64,000 nt of DNA from NCBI GenBank assembly GCA_963700745.1, contig CAVOYT010000002.1:310001-374000 (forward strand). The letters are read 5' to 3'. The notes beneath the pieces are model-generated. The model was not told where the DNA came from and did not search any database. It saw nothing but the letters and a program-made list of their open reading frames with translations. Shown here piece after piece: positions 44,435 to 55,070 of the stretch; the stretch's first letter is position 1; the number at the start of each line of letters is the position of its first letter. The stretch is from UBA10649 sp963700745. Its GTDB lineage: Bacteria; Actinomycetota; Actinomycetes; S36-B12. The position numbers and the translations under genes were made by a program.

Positions 44435-45216
44435 CCGATGCTGCGACCGACATGAACACCGGCGAGGCAGTGGTCTTCTGGGTCTGCGCCATCCTCGCGG
44501 TGGCCGGTGCCCTCGGCATGGTCCTCTCTCGCAAGGCCGTGCATAGCGCCCTCTGGATCGCCCTGACGATGATCAACCTGGCCGTCCTGTACGTCGCCAA
44601 CTCCGCGCCCTTCCTCGGAATGGTCCAGGTGATCGTCTACACGGGCGCGGTGATGATGCTGTTCCTGTTCGTCCTGATGGTGGTCGGCGTGGACTCGTCC
44701 GACTCACTCATCGAGACCATCAAGGGCCAGCGACTGGCGGCCATCCTGATGACACTCGGGCTGGGCATCCTCCTGGTGTGGGGGATCGGCAGCGGCCTCG
44801 CGGACTCGACCACCGTCGGACTCGAAGAGGCGAACGCGGTGGACGGCGGGAACGTCGAGGGCATCGCCAACCTGATCTTCACCCAGTACCTGCTCGTCTT
44901 CGAGCTCACCTCGGCCCTGCTCATCACGGCTGCGATGGGCGCGATGGTGCTGGCCCACCGGGACCGCTGGAAGGACGTCGCCTCCCAGCGATCGCTGTCG
45001 ATCGCGCGTTTCCGTGACGGCGGCCATCCCGGGAACCTGCCCAACCCCGGCGTCTTCGCCCGTCACAACGCCGTGGACACACCTGCGCTTCTGCCGGATG
45101 GCGGGACCAGCGATCTCAGCGTCCCCGATCCGGTCCGGGCGCGGGGCGACGAGCGACCCGTGGACAAGGCCGACCTCGACGAGGTCCGGCAGATCACGGA
45201 GGGACCAGGCGAATGA
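44431..45216 (+). CDS. nuoJ: NADH-quinone oxidoreductase subunit J
   Basis: Membrane subunit (ND6 type), 261 aa with five helices. VIVYTGAVMMLFLFVLMVVG holds the pi-bulge helix of the proton path. The C-terminal ~80 residues are soluble and charged, longer than in proteobacteria. GTG 44431 overlaps the nuoI stop. Confidence 0.96.
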   Translation: MTDAATDMNTGEAVVFWVCAILAVAGALGMVLSRKAVHSALWIALTMINLAVLYVANSAPFLGMVQVIVYTGAVMMLFLFVLMVVGVDSSDSLIETIKGQRLAAILMTLGLGILLVWGIGSGLADSTTVGLEEANAVDGGNVEGIANLIFTQYLLVFELTSALLITAAMGAMVLAHRDRWKDVASQRSLSIARFRDGGHPGNLPNPGVFARHNAVDTPALLPDGGTSDLSVPDPVRARGDERPVDKADLDEVRQITEGPGE

Positions 45217-45512
45217 ACCCTTCCAGCTACGTGATCCTCTCGGCGGTGCTCTTCAGCATCGGCGGTGTCGGAGTCCTGGTCCGACGCAACGCGATCGTCG
45301 TGTTCATGTCGATCGAACTGATGCTCAATTCCGCCAATCTCTCCTTCGTCGCCTTCGCGCGGATGAACGGCAACCTGGACGGCCAGGTGGTCGCCTTCTT
45401 CGTGATGGTGGTCGCCGCTGCCGAGGTCGTGGTCGGCCTGGCGATCATCCTCACGATCTTCCGGACCAGGAGATCGGCCTCCATCGACGAACCGAACCTG
45501 CTCAAGTACTGA
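45213..45512 (+). CDS. nuoK: NADH-quinone oxidoreductase subunit K
   Basis: Small membrane subunit (ND4L), 99 aa with three helices. Conserved glutamates are in VFMSIELMLNSANLSF and VVAAAEVVVGLAI, the half-channel residues of proton pumping. ATG overlaps the nuoJ stop. A 44-bp gap follows before nuoL. Confidence 0.97.
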   Translation: MNPSSYVILSAVLFSIGGVGVLVRRNAIVVFMSIELMLNSANLSFVAFARMNGNLDGQVVAFFVMVVAAAEVVVGLAIILTIFRTRRSASIDEPNLLKY

Positions 45513-45556
45513 CCCACTACCGACTCTCGAGAACCGACGAAGGATAGGACCGCAAC

Positions 45557-47451
45557 GTGACAGAGCTCATGCCCGCCGAGGGGGTGTTCTCCCTCATCTG
45601 GCTGCTCATCGCCCTGCCCCTTGCCGGGGCGGCGATCCTGCTGTTCGGCGGCCGCCGCACCAATGCGTGGGGCCCGTACCTGGGGGTGCTCACGGTCGGT
45701 GCGTCCGCTGTTATCGGGGTGCTGATGCTCCTGGGGATGATGCAGAACTCCCCGGAGCAGCGCACCTTCGACCAGACGCTCTTCTCGTGGGTATTCGTGG
45801 GCGACTTCAGTGCCGACGTGGCGTTCCAGCTCGACCAGCTGTCGATCGTCTTCGTGCTGCTCATCACGATCGTCGGAACGCTCATTCACATCTACTCGCT
45901 GGGCTACATGGCCCATGACGAGAACAAGCGCAAGTTCTTCGGCTACCTGAACCTCTTCGTGGCGGCGATGCTGCTGCTCGTCCTGGCGAACAACTACCTG
46001 CTGCTCTACGTCGGGTGGGAAGGCGTCGGCCTGGCCAGCTACCTGCTCATCGGCTTCTGGCAGTACAAGCCGTCGGCGGCCGCGGCGGCGAAGAAGGCAT
46101 TCGTCATCAACCGAGTCGGCGACGTTGGCCTCAGCCTGGCGATCATGCTGCTGTTCGTGACCTTCGGGTCCGTCTCGTTCCACGAGGTGTTCGGCGTTGC
46201 TGACCAGGCCAGCGAGGGGACCCTGACCGCCATCGGGCTGCTCTGCTGCTGGCCGCGTGCGGCAAGTCTGCGCAGTTCCCGCTCCAGGCCTGGCTGCTGG
46301 ACGCCATGGAGGGCCCGACCCCGGTGTCGGCGCTCATCCACGCGGCGACGATGGTGACCGCCGGCGTCTACCTGATCGTCCGGAGCAACGTGATCTTCAC
46401 GGCTGCCGAATGGGCGGCCATCGCAGTGATCGTGGTTGGCCTGATCAGCATGTGGATGGGTGCGATCATCGGCTCCGCGAAGGACGACATCAAGAAGGCG
46501 CTCGCCGGCTCGACGATGAGCCAGATCGGCTACATGATCACGGCCGCCGGCCTCGGGCCCATCGGCTACGTCTTCGCCATCTTCCACCTGCTCATGCACG
46601 GCATCTTCAAGGCTGGGCTGTTCCTCGGGGCCGGCTCCGTCATGCACGGGATGAAGGACAACGTCAACATGCGCCGCTACGGAGGGCTGCGGGCGCTCAT
46701 GCTGATCACGTCGTCGACGTTCATCGTCTGCTACCTGGCGATCATCGGCATCCCGCCGTTCGACGGTTTCTACTCCAAGGACGACATCATTCACGCGTCC
46801 TTCGAGCGCAGTCCGATCATCGGCATCCTCGCCATGCTGGCGGCAGGGCTCACCGGCTTCTACATGACCCGCATGGTCGCCATGACCTTCTTCGGCAAGG
46901 CCCGCTGGGAGGACGACGCGCATCCGCACGAGTCGCCCAAGGTCATGACGATCCCGTTGATCATCCTGGCCATCGGCGCCGCCTTCGGCGGCGTGGCCCT
47001 CGTCTACTGGGGCGACATCGAGACCTGGCTCGAACCGGTCGTGGGCATCGAGACCAACCCGCTTCCGCTGCCCTCGTGGGTCTACGAGGTCACGACCCTG
47101 GCGCTGGTGCTCGTCGGCGTCGTCATCGCCTGGCTGATGTACGCCAGGCGAGAGGTCCCGATCACCGCACCGCGAGGCTCGTGGCTCACTCGAGCGGCGC
47201 GCAACGAGCTGTACGGGAACGCGGTCAACGATGTCCTGGTCGTGCAGCCGACCTACTACTCATCGCGCTGGCTGGTCTGGTTCGACAACAAGGCGGTTGA
47301 TGGTTTCGTCAACGGCAGCGCGGCCTTCGTCGGCGGCCTCTCCGGTCGGCTGCGCCGCTACCAGACCGGTTTCGCCCGCTCGTACGCGTTGTCGATGGTG
47401 GGTGGCACCGTCTTGGTCGTCCTCGCCCTGGTCCTGGTGAGGGTGTCGTGA
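45557..47451 (+). CDS. nuoL: NADH-quinone oxidoreductase subunit L (frameshift near 46245)
   Basis: Largest antiporter-like proton channel (ND5), 631 aa if one base is restored at about 46240-46247 (CTGCTCTGCTGCTGG, where a Leu codon lost a base). The first frame ends GTLTAIGLL; the second resumes LLAACGKSAQFPLQAWLLDA. The key Glu is in LLYVGWEGVGLASYLLIGFW and the Lys/His region in MEGPTPVSALIHAATMVTAG. The C-terminal lateral helix and its anchoring helix are present. This is the only frameshift in the window that needs an added base. GTG 45557. Confidence 0.94.
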
Positions 47452-49001
47452 CTACCTTTCCGTGGTTGACCACCCTCATGGTGGTGCCGCTCGTCGGCAG
47501 CATCGTGGTCGCCCTTCTCCCGTCCGGACGGACCCTGCTGGCCAAGCAGGTCGCCCTGGTGGTCTCGCTCGCGACGCTGGTGCTGACGGTGCTGATGGCA
47601 CTGCAGTTCCAGGGCGACTCGCCCGAGCCCTTCCAGTTCGTGGAGTCGCATCCCTGGATCCCGGCCTTCGGCATCTCCTACTCGGTGGGCGTCGACGGCA
47701 TCGGGCTCGTCCTGGTGGCGCTGGCCGCGACCCTGGTCCCCGTCGTCATCCTGGCCGGATGGAAGGACGTCGACGACAACCGAGGTTCGGTGAAGGGCTA
47801 CTTCGCGCTGATCCTGGTTCTCGAGACGCTGATGATCGGCGTCTTCGCGGCGACCGACGTGTTCTTGTTCTACGTGTTCTTCGAGGTCATGCTGATCCCG
47901 GTCTACTTCATGATCGGGCGCTTCGGTGGCGTCCAGCGGTCGTACGCGGCGGTGAAGTTCCTGCTGTACAGCCTCGTCGGCGGCCTGTTCATGCTGGCGT
48001 CGCTGATCGGCCTGTACGTGGTCTCGGCGCAGATGACCGGGACGGGCACCTTCGACTTCATCACCCTCGCGGGCCTCGACATCGACCCCGACGTGCAGAA
48101 GATGCTCTTCCTCGGCTTCTTCTTCGCCTTCGCGGTGAAGGCCCCTCTGTGGCCGTTCCACACCTGGCTGCCGGACGCGGCCGCGGAGTCGAAGCCCGGC
48201 ACATCGGTCCTGCTGCTGGGCGTGCTCGACAAGGTCGGCACCTTCGGCATGATCCGGTACTGCCTGCCGATCTTCCCGGCCGCGTCGGACTTCTACGCTC
48301 CGGTCGTCATCGGGATGGCGCTGATCGGCATCTTCTACGGCGCGTTCGTCGCGCTGAGCCAGAACGACATGAAGCGGCTGTTCGCCTACTCCTCGATGTC
48401 GCACTTCGGCTTCATCACGCTGGGCATCTTCGTCTTCACGACGCAGGGCCAGAGCGGATCGGTCGTCTACATGGTCGCCCACGGCCTCTCCACGGCCGCC
48501 CTGTTCCTGACGGCCGGATTCCTCATGGACCGCAACCACGGCTCCAGCCAGATCTCCGACTACTCGGGCGTCAACAAGCCGGCACCTGTGCTGGCCGGCT
48601 TCTTCATGATCGCTGCGCTCTCGTCGTTGGCCCTGCCGGGGCTCGTCTCGTTCATCGGCGAGTTCCTCGTGCTGCTGGGAACGTTCGAGCGCTACCTGTG
48701 GGTCGGCGCCCTCGCCACTGTCGGCATCGTCATCACGGCGGCCTACGTCCTTCGCCTCTACCAGCGCTCGATGACCGGTCCGGTGAAGCCGGGGCTGGAG
48801 ACCATGTCGGATCTGCGGGGCCGGGAGATCACGGCCCTCGTGCCGATCGCCGCGCTGTCCATCGTGCTCGGCATCTTCCCGGCGCCACTGCTCAACGTCA
48901 TCAACCCGGCGGTGGACCGGGTGATGACGAGCATCGGAGCGACCGATCCGGTGCCCACGATCAGTTCAGCCGTCCTGCCTGCGGAAGGGGCTGACCAGTG
49001 A
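47448..49001 (+). CDS. nuoM: NADH-quinone oxidoreductase subunit M
   Basis: Antiporter-like subunit (ND4), 517 aa with about fourteen helices. The Glu of helix 5 is in VFFEVMLIPVYFMIGRFGG, and the Lys region is in KAPLWPFHTWLPDAAAES. LSQNDMKRLFAYSSMSHFGF carries the broken-helix lysine. GTG 47448 overlaps the nuoL stop, which supports the repaired nuoL 3' frame. Confidence 0.97.
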   Translation: MTTFPWLTTLMVVPLVGSIVVALLPSGRTLLAKQVALVVSLATLVLTVLMALQFQGDSPEPFQFVESHPWIPAFGISYSVGVDGIGLVLVALAATLVPVVILAGWKDVDDNRGSVKGYFALILVLETLMIGVFAATDVFLFYVFFEVMLIPVYFMIGRFGGVQRSYAAVKFLLYSLVGGLFMLASLIGLYVVSAQMTGTGTFDFITLAGLDIDPDVQKMLFLGFFFAFAVKAPLWPFHTWLPDAAAESKPGTSVLLLGVLDKVGTFGMIRYCLPIFPAASDFYAPVVIGMALIGIFYGAFVALSQNDMKRLFAYSSMSHFGFITLGIFVFTTQGQSGSVVYMVAHGLSTAALFLTAGFLMDRNHGSSQISDYSGVNKPAPVLAGFFMIAALSSLALPGLVSFIGEFLVLLGTFERYLWVGALATVGIVITAAYVLRLYQRSMTGPVKPGLETMSDLRGREITALVPIAALSIVLGIFPAPLLNVINPAVDRVMTSIGATDPVPTISSAVLPAEGADQ

Positions 49002-50576
49002 GCGCCCTGGTACACGCACTGTCGGTGGTCTCCGAGACGGAGACGACCTTCACGGCGCCCGGCATCAACTACTACGCGATCGCGCCGATCCTCATCATCT
49101 TCGGCGCGGCCGTGGTGTCGGTTCTCGTCGAGGCGTTCGTGCCGCGAGGCGGCCGTCGCCCGACACAGCTCGTCCTGGTGATCGGCGTCGGTGCTCGCGG
49201 CCCTGGTCGTGGTCGTCGACCTCCGTGGCACCCGGCTGGTCACGGGCGAGGGCGCCATCGCGATCGACGGCCCGGCCCTCGTGCTCCAGGGCACCCTGCT
49301 CGTGATCGCCCTGCTGTCGGCACTGCTGATGGCGGAGCGGTCGATCGACCCGCTGGGCGATGCGTTCGCGCCGCGCGCGTCGGCGCTGCCGGGCTCCGAG
49401 GACGAGCAGGAGTTCACCAAGCGCGGCTACCTGCAGACCGAGATCTGGCCGTTCTTCCTCTTCGCGCTCACGGGCATGCTCGTGTTCCCGGCGGCGAACG
49501 ACCTGCTCCTCATGTTCGTCGCCCTCGAGGTCATGTCCCTGCCGCTCTACCTGCTGGCCGGCATGGCCAGGCGTCGTCGCCTGCTGTCGCAGGAGGCCGC
49601 GCTCAAGTACTTCCTGCTGGGCGCCTTCTCGTCCGCGTTCTTCCTCTACGGCATGGCGATGCTCTACGGCTACAGCGGCTCGGTGTCGCTCGTGGCCATC
49701 GCGGACACCCTGTCGGCCAAGCCGAGCGAGGGTTCCCTCGTGGCCATCGGAATGGCCCTGCTCCTGGTCGGCCTGCTGTTCAAGGTGGCGGCCGTCCCGT
49801 TCCACCAGTGGACGCCGGATGTCTACCAGGGCGCGCCCACCCCGGTCACGGGCTTCATGGCGGCCACCGTCAAGATCGCGGCCTTCGGTGCCCTTCTGCG
49901 CGTCCTCTACGTGAGCCTCGGCGGAATGCGCTGGGACTGGGAGCCGATGCTGTGGATCATCGCGGCACTGACGATGCTGGTCGGCTCGATCGTCGCGATC
50001 ACCCAGACCGACATCAAGCGCATGCTCGCCTACTCGTCGATCGCCCAGGCGGGCTTCATCCTGGTCGGCGTGGTCGCGGTGTCGCGCGAGGGCCTCGCGA
50101 GCTCGATCTTCTACCTGATCGCCTACGCATTCACGACGATCGGCGCCTTCGCGGTCATCTCGATGGTGCGGGACTCCTCAGGTGAGGCCACGCATCTGTC
50201 CAAGTGGGCGGGGCTCGGGAAGAAGTCGCCCCTCGTGGCAGCCGTGTTCTCGCTGTTCATGCTGGCCCTCGCGGGCATCCCGCTCACGAGTGGGTTCATC
50301 GGGAAGTTCGGCGTCTTCACGGCGGCGATCGACAGTGGCGCCACCTGGCTGGTCATCATCGGCGTGATCGCCAGCGTCATCGCGGCCTTCTTCTATGTCC
50401 GCGTCATCGTCCTCATGTACTTCTCCGATCCCACGCCGGAGACCGCATCCGTGGTCGTGCCGTCGGCGTTCACCACGATTGCCCTGGCCGCAGGAGCGAC
50501 GGTGACGATCGTTCTCGGCATCGTCCCGCAGCCGGTGCTCGAACTGGTGAACCAAGCGGACGTCTTCATCAGGTAG
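48998..50576 (+). CDS. nuoN: NADH-quinone oxidoreductase subunit N (frameshift near 49190)
   Basis: Antiporter-like subunit (ND2), 525 aa after removing one G at about 49190. The first frame ends RPTQLVLVIGV and the second continues VLAALVVVVDLRGTRLVTGE. The Glu helix is FVALEVMSLPLYLLAGMARR, the Lys block is LLFKVAAVPFHQWTPDVYQG, and the broken-helix Lys is in TQTDIKRMLAYSSIAQAGF. GTG 48998 overlaps the nuoM stop. Last nuo gene; the prenyl synthase follows after 12 bp. Confidence 0.94.
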
Positions 50577-50588
50577 TACGTTGCCAAG

Positions 50589-51584
50589 ATGACCGACGCG
50601 CTGCTGGGGCTCCCGCTTCCGGACGCGGGGCTGGAGACCAGCCTCTCGTCCAGTCTGGCGCGGGTCGAGGACGGCCTGCGCGACGCGGTGGCAAGCGACG
50701 ACCCCTTTGTGGCGGACGCATCTCGCTACCTGGTCGATGCCGGCGGAAAGCGCTTTCGACCACTCCTGGTGCTGCTGGCGTCGCAGTTCGGGGACCCGTA
50801 CGCCTGGGGCGTCGTGCCGGCCGGCGTCGTGGTGGAGCTCACCCATCTGGCGACGCTGTACCACGACGACGTCATGGATGAGGCCCAGTTGCGTCGTGGT
50901 GCCCCCTCGGCGAACTCGCGCTGGGACAACACGATCGCGATCCTCACCGGAGACTTCCTGTTCGCTCGGTCCTCCCGCATCCTCGCCGACCTCGGACCCG
51001 AAGCGGTCCGGATCCAGGCGCACACCTTCGAGCGCCTGTGCACGGGTCAGATCCGCGAGACCATCGGGCCGCGTGCGGAGCAGGACCCGGTGGAGCACCA
51101 CCTCCAGGTCATCGCCGACAAGACCGGGTCCCTGATCGCGGCGTCCGGGCGGTACGGCGCCTTGATGGCGGGCGCGTCGTCGGAGCACGTCGAGGTGATG
51201 ACCGAGTTCGGGGAGCGGATCGGCGTGGCGTTCCAGCTGGCCGACGATCTGGTCGACATCACGTCCGAGTCGATGCAGTCGGGCAAGACGCCCGGTACCG
51301 ATCTCCGCGAGGGGATCCCCACCCTGGCTGGCCTCATCGCCTTGATGAGCCCGGACCCGAAGGACGCGCGGCTCAAGGACCTCCTGAGCCGTCCCCTCCC
51401 CGACGACGATGAGCACGCCGAGGCGCTGATGCTCCTGCGCGCCCACCCGGCCATCGACGAAGCGAGAAAGCAGGCCCACACGTGGTCGGACTCGGCCCGG
51501 GAGCTCCTGCTGCAGCTTCCCCCGGGACCTCCGCGGGATGTGCTGGCCCTACTGTGCGACTACGTGGTCTCTCGTACCGGTTGA
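50589..51584 (+). CDS. polyprenyl diphosphate synthase
   Basis: Trans-isoprenyl chain elongation enzyme, 331 aa. The first Asp-rich motif is LYHDDVMDEAQLRRG and the second is QLADDLVDI. GGKRFRPLLVLL is the substrate-binding block, and the KTGSLIAAS region precedes helix F. The residues before the first DDxxD are small (THLAT), fitting a long-chain (C35-C45) product, probably the menaquinone side chain. It is 12 bp downstream of nuoN, so likely co-transcribed. Its 3' end overlaps the convergent GGDEF-EAL gene by 36 bp. Confidence 0.92.
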   Translation: MTDALLGLPLPDAGLETSLSSSLARVEDGLRDAVASDDPFVADASRYLVDAGGKRFRPLLVLLASQFGDPYAWGVVPAGVVVELTHLATLYHDDVMDEAQLRRGAPSANSRWDNTIAILTGDFLFARSSRILADLGPEAVRIQAHTFERLCTGQIRETIGPRAEQDPVEHHLQVIADKTGSLIAASGRYGALMAGASSEHVEVMTEFGERIGVAFQLADDLVDITSESMQSGKTPGTDLREGIPTLAGLIALMSPDPKDARLKDLLSRPLPDDDEHAEALMLLRAHPAIDEARKQAHTWSDSARELLLQLPPGPPRDVLALLCDYVVSRTG

Positions 51585-54051
51585 GCTGATCAGGGCGGGG
51601 ATCTCGTCGGCCGGAACCGGCCGGCCCAGCAGGAACCCCTGAGCCACGTCGCAGCCGTGGGCGCGTAGGAAGTCCAGCTGCTCTCGGGTCTCGACGCCCT
51701 CGGCGACGGTCGCGCAGCGCAGGGCGCGCGCCAACTCGATGATCGCGAGCACGATCGCCTCGTCGTCGGCGCCACGTCCCAGGTCCTCGACGAACGAGCG
51801 GTCGATCTTGAGGGCGTTGACCTTGAATCGGCGCAGATAGGCCATCGAGGAGTAGCCGGTGCCGAAGTCGTCGATGGCGGTCCTGATCCCCATGTCGTGC
51901 AGGTGCTCCAAGACCACCGCAGCGTTCTCGGGGTTCGCCATGGCGACCGTCTCCGTGATCTCGAGCTCCAGCCTCCCGGGCTCCAGGCCGCTGCGCAGGA
52001 GGGCCCTTCGGACCCGCTCCAGGAGGTCGGTCTGGAGGAACTGGACGGCGGACACGTTGACCGCCACGCTGATGCGCGACCCCCCTGCCTCGTCCCAGTG
52101 GACTGTGTCCGCCAGGGCCCGGTTGAGCACCCACTCGCCGATCTGCAGGATCAGCCCGCTGTCCTCGGCGAGCTCGATGAAGTCGGCCGGATGGAGCAGA
52201 CCGAGCTCGGGGTGCTGCCAGCGAACCAGCGCCTCTACTCCGACGACGGCGTCGTTCGTGAGGGACCACTGCGGCTGGTAGTGAACGACCAGTTCGTCGT
52301 TCTCGATCGCGCGCCGGAGGGCGGCCAGGAGGGCGAACTGCTCGGTGGATCGAAGCAGCATGTCGCCGCTGAAGAACCGGTAGGTGTGCCGCCCCTCCTG
52401 CTTGGCCCGGTACATCGCCGCATCGGCATGGGCAGCGAGCTCGTCGAAGGTCGTTCCATCGGTGGGGAACATGGCGATGCCGGCCGACGCCGTGAGCGCG
52501 AGGTCGTACTCCTCGATGCGGAAGGGCGCGTCGATCACGCCCAGCACGCGCTTCACCAGGGTCGCGGCCTCCTCCAGGGTCGAGTGAGGGGCCAGAAGAG
52601 CGAACTCGTCGCCGCCCAGCCTGGCCACGATGAGGCTCGAACCCGCCACCGACGCCAGCCGTTGGGCCGTCTCGTTGATGATGAGGTTCCCGACCCGATG
52701 CCCGACGGTGTCGTTGATCACCTTGAAGTCATCGAGGTCGAGGATGACCAGCGCCTGGGTGCGATCCTCCGCGTTGGCGAAGGACGCCGTGGCCCGCTCG
52801 TTCATCAGGGTCCGGTTGGGCAGTCCGGTCAGCTGGTCGAACAGCGCCAGGTGCCGGATGCGCGCGTCGGCAGCCTTCTGCGCGGTCATGTCGCGGCTGA
52901 TCTCGATGACGCCGAGCCGATTCCCGTCTTCGTCGAAGTAGGGGGTCTGGAGCGTGTCGAGATAGCGCACGGTGCCGTCGTCGTCGAGACGGGTCTCCTC
53001 GAACCGATTGGCCGTGTCGGACATTCGCGGGAGGGCGGAGCGGCCGTGACCGGTCGCCCAGTACACGTCGACGGGGCTGCGGCCCACGACGTCCTTCGGT
53101 TCCATGCCGATCGCTTCGCCGAATGCCCGGTTGGCCCCGAGCAGTCGTCCCTGCGGGTCGGTGTACGAGATCAGGTCGGGCACGGAGTCGATCAGCGAGC
53201 GCAGGAGTGAGCTCTCCTTGGCCAGCTGCCGATTCGGGGCTTGTACTCCGGCGACGAAGATCGCGCGGTACACCATGACGTACGCGGCCACCTTGAACAG
53301 GTGTCCAAGCAGGTTGAAGACGTCGGTGACGTCGACGTAGAGGGTGAAGAAGAGCTCGGCGAGGGTCAGGGTCCAGGCCGAGGCGGCGAGCCAGGCGAGC
53401 TCGTGGCTGCGTTCACGTGCTGCCCGGCGGGCGAGGAGAACAGCGGCGAGGGCATACATCGCCGAAAGGACGTACTCCGAGAAGCGCTTCGTGGCGGTTA
53501 GGCCTTCCCCGGGGATGAAGAAGTCCGGGAGCCACTCGATCCGGTAGAGCCCGACCCACCACACGACGCCGCAGGCGGCGGCGATGACGACCAGCCCCGG
53601 GATCCACATCCGCGGTGACCAGTGCCGGCTGGGCACCAGGGCCAGCACCAGGAAGCCGATCGCGGCGATGGCCCGGCCCGCTCAGCCAGAAGGTGATCGC
53701 CTTCTGCGCCGACGCCTCGGTCACGAAGTCGGGCATGCCGGGGAAGGACAGGGTGTGCACGAGGTCGATCAGCAGCACACCGAAGGAGAAGAACCCGATG
53801 ACGATGATCTGGCTGTTGATCTCCTGGCGCCGCAGGTTCCATGCCAGGGCCACGATCATGAGGGAGATGGCCATCGAGGTGAACTCGAGAACCAGGTGGA
53901 GCACGGCGTAGTGGACCGGGTCGGAGAAGAAGACGAACGCTGGCAGAGCCAAGGCAATGGCGAAGAGGACCGTCAGAACCCCGGCCCAGCCGACCTGGCG
54001 CCGGAAAAGGCGCAGAGAACTACTGCGGATCGGTCCCGGGCCGTCGTTCAT
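51549..54051 (-). CDS. MASE3-like/PAS/GGDEF/EAL c-di-GMP enzyme (frameshift near 53678)
   Basis: Membrane sensor with both c-di-GMP-making and -degrading domains, 833 aa after removing one base in the GGG/CCC run at 53676-53680. The first frame ends TFWLSG and the second continues RAIAAIGFLVLALVPSRHW. About six N-terminal helices with HTLSFPGMPDF and YVMVYRAIFVAGV look like a MASE3 sensor. A PAS domain is near SLIDSVPDLISYTDPQ. The cyclase motif ARLGGDEFALL and the phosphodiesterase motif VGVEALVRWQHPELG are intact. ATG 54051 has GGGGAG 5 bp upstream; an earlier ATG at 54081 has none. Which activity dominates is unknown. Confidence 0.88.
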
Positions 54052-54131
54052 CGCGACTCCCCAGATTCGCGGATGAGACATCTCACTATCGCACTATCCG
54101 ACGTCCCATGCGTCTCGAAGGACGGCGAGCG

Positions 54132-55070
54132 TCAGTCCGGCTCCATCACCTCGAGGGCATCAGCGCGGTTGCGTCCGCGGTGCGCGTGCCGCAGACCGTC
54201 GACGGTCATCACGACGAGGGAGATCCAGACCAGCAGGAAGCCGAGCCAGCGGCTGGCGGACATGGCCTCGCCGAAGACGAACACGCCGAGCAGGAACTGG
54301 ATCACCGGCGTGAAGTACTGCATGAGGCCGAGCGTGGACAGCGGGATGCGCGTCGCGGCCCCGCCGAACGCGAGGAGCGGGATCGCCGTCACCGGTCCCA
54401 GCAGCACCAGCAGGATGACCGTCGAGGTGCCGTCGGTCGTCATGGCGGCGTCCCCGGAGGCGGCCATGAATGCCATGACCCCCAGGGCGAGCGGCGCCAG
54501 CGCGGCGGTCTCGATCGTCAGGCTTTCCACGGCGCCGACCCCGACCTGCTTCTTCAGCAGGCCATAGATGCCGAAGGAGAAGCCCAGGATCAGGCTGATC
54601 CACGGCAGTCGGCCGTAGCTCACGGTCAGGACCGCGACCGCGACCACCGCGATCGCCACCGCCGTCCACTGCCCGGGTCGCAGTCGTTCGCGCAGGAGCA
54701 GCACACCGAGCGCCACCGAGATGAGGGGGTTGATGAAGTAGCCCAGCGATGCCTCGATCACCTGGTCGGACACGACCGCCCAGACGTAGACCCCCCAGTT
54801 GACGGCGAGGAAGGCGGCGGCGAGTGCCAGCATCCCCACGTTGCGCGCCGAGTGCGCGGCCCGCCAGGTCCGGGCCCACTGCCGCGTCACGCCGGTGAGT
54901 ACGGCCAGGAACACCAGTGACCACACGACGCGGTTGGCGACGATCTCCACCGGGGACACGTCGTCGAGCAGGTGGAAGTAGAGCGGGAAGAGCCCCCAGA
55001 GCGTGTAGGCGATGAAGCCGAGGAGGATGCCGATCCCGGCCTGGGAGGTGGGGACGCGCAGACGAGTCAG
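54132..55070 (-). CDS. rarD: RarD-like EamA family permease (start unclear)
   Basis: Ten-helix drug/metabolite transporter superfamily member. The N-terminal block AYTLWGLFPLYFHLLDDVSP followed by VEIVANRVVWSLVFL is the RarD signature, then VNWGVYVWAV, SLGYFINPL and LMQYFTPVIQFLLG. No ATG, GTG or TTG exists in frame before that block. The first canonical codon (GTG 54959) would delete helix 1, so translation may start at CTG 55070 or 55061, overlapping the korB stop, or a base is wrong upstream. Length would be about 312 aa; RarD is about 296. Substrate unknown. Confidence 0.82.
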   Translation of the reverse strand: MTRLRVPTSQAGIGILLGFIAYTLWGLFPLYFHLLDDVSPVEIVANRVVWSLVFLAVLTGVTRQWARTWRAAHSARNVGMLALAAAFLAVNWGVYVWAVVSDQVIEASLGYFINPLISVALGVLLLRERLRPGQWTAVAIAVVAVAVLTVSYGRLPWISLILGFSFGIYGLLKKQVGVGAVESLTIETAALAPLALGVMAFMAASGDAAMTTDGTSTVILLVLLGPVTAIPLLAFGGAATRIPLSTLGLMQYFTPVIQFLLGVFVFGEAMSASRWLGFLLVWISLVVMTVDGLRHAHRGRNRADALEVMEPD

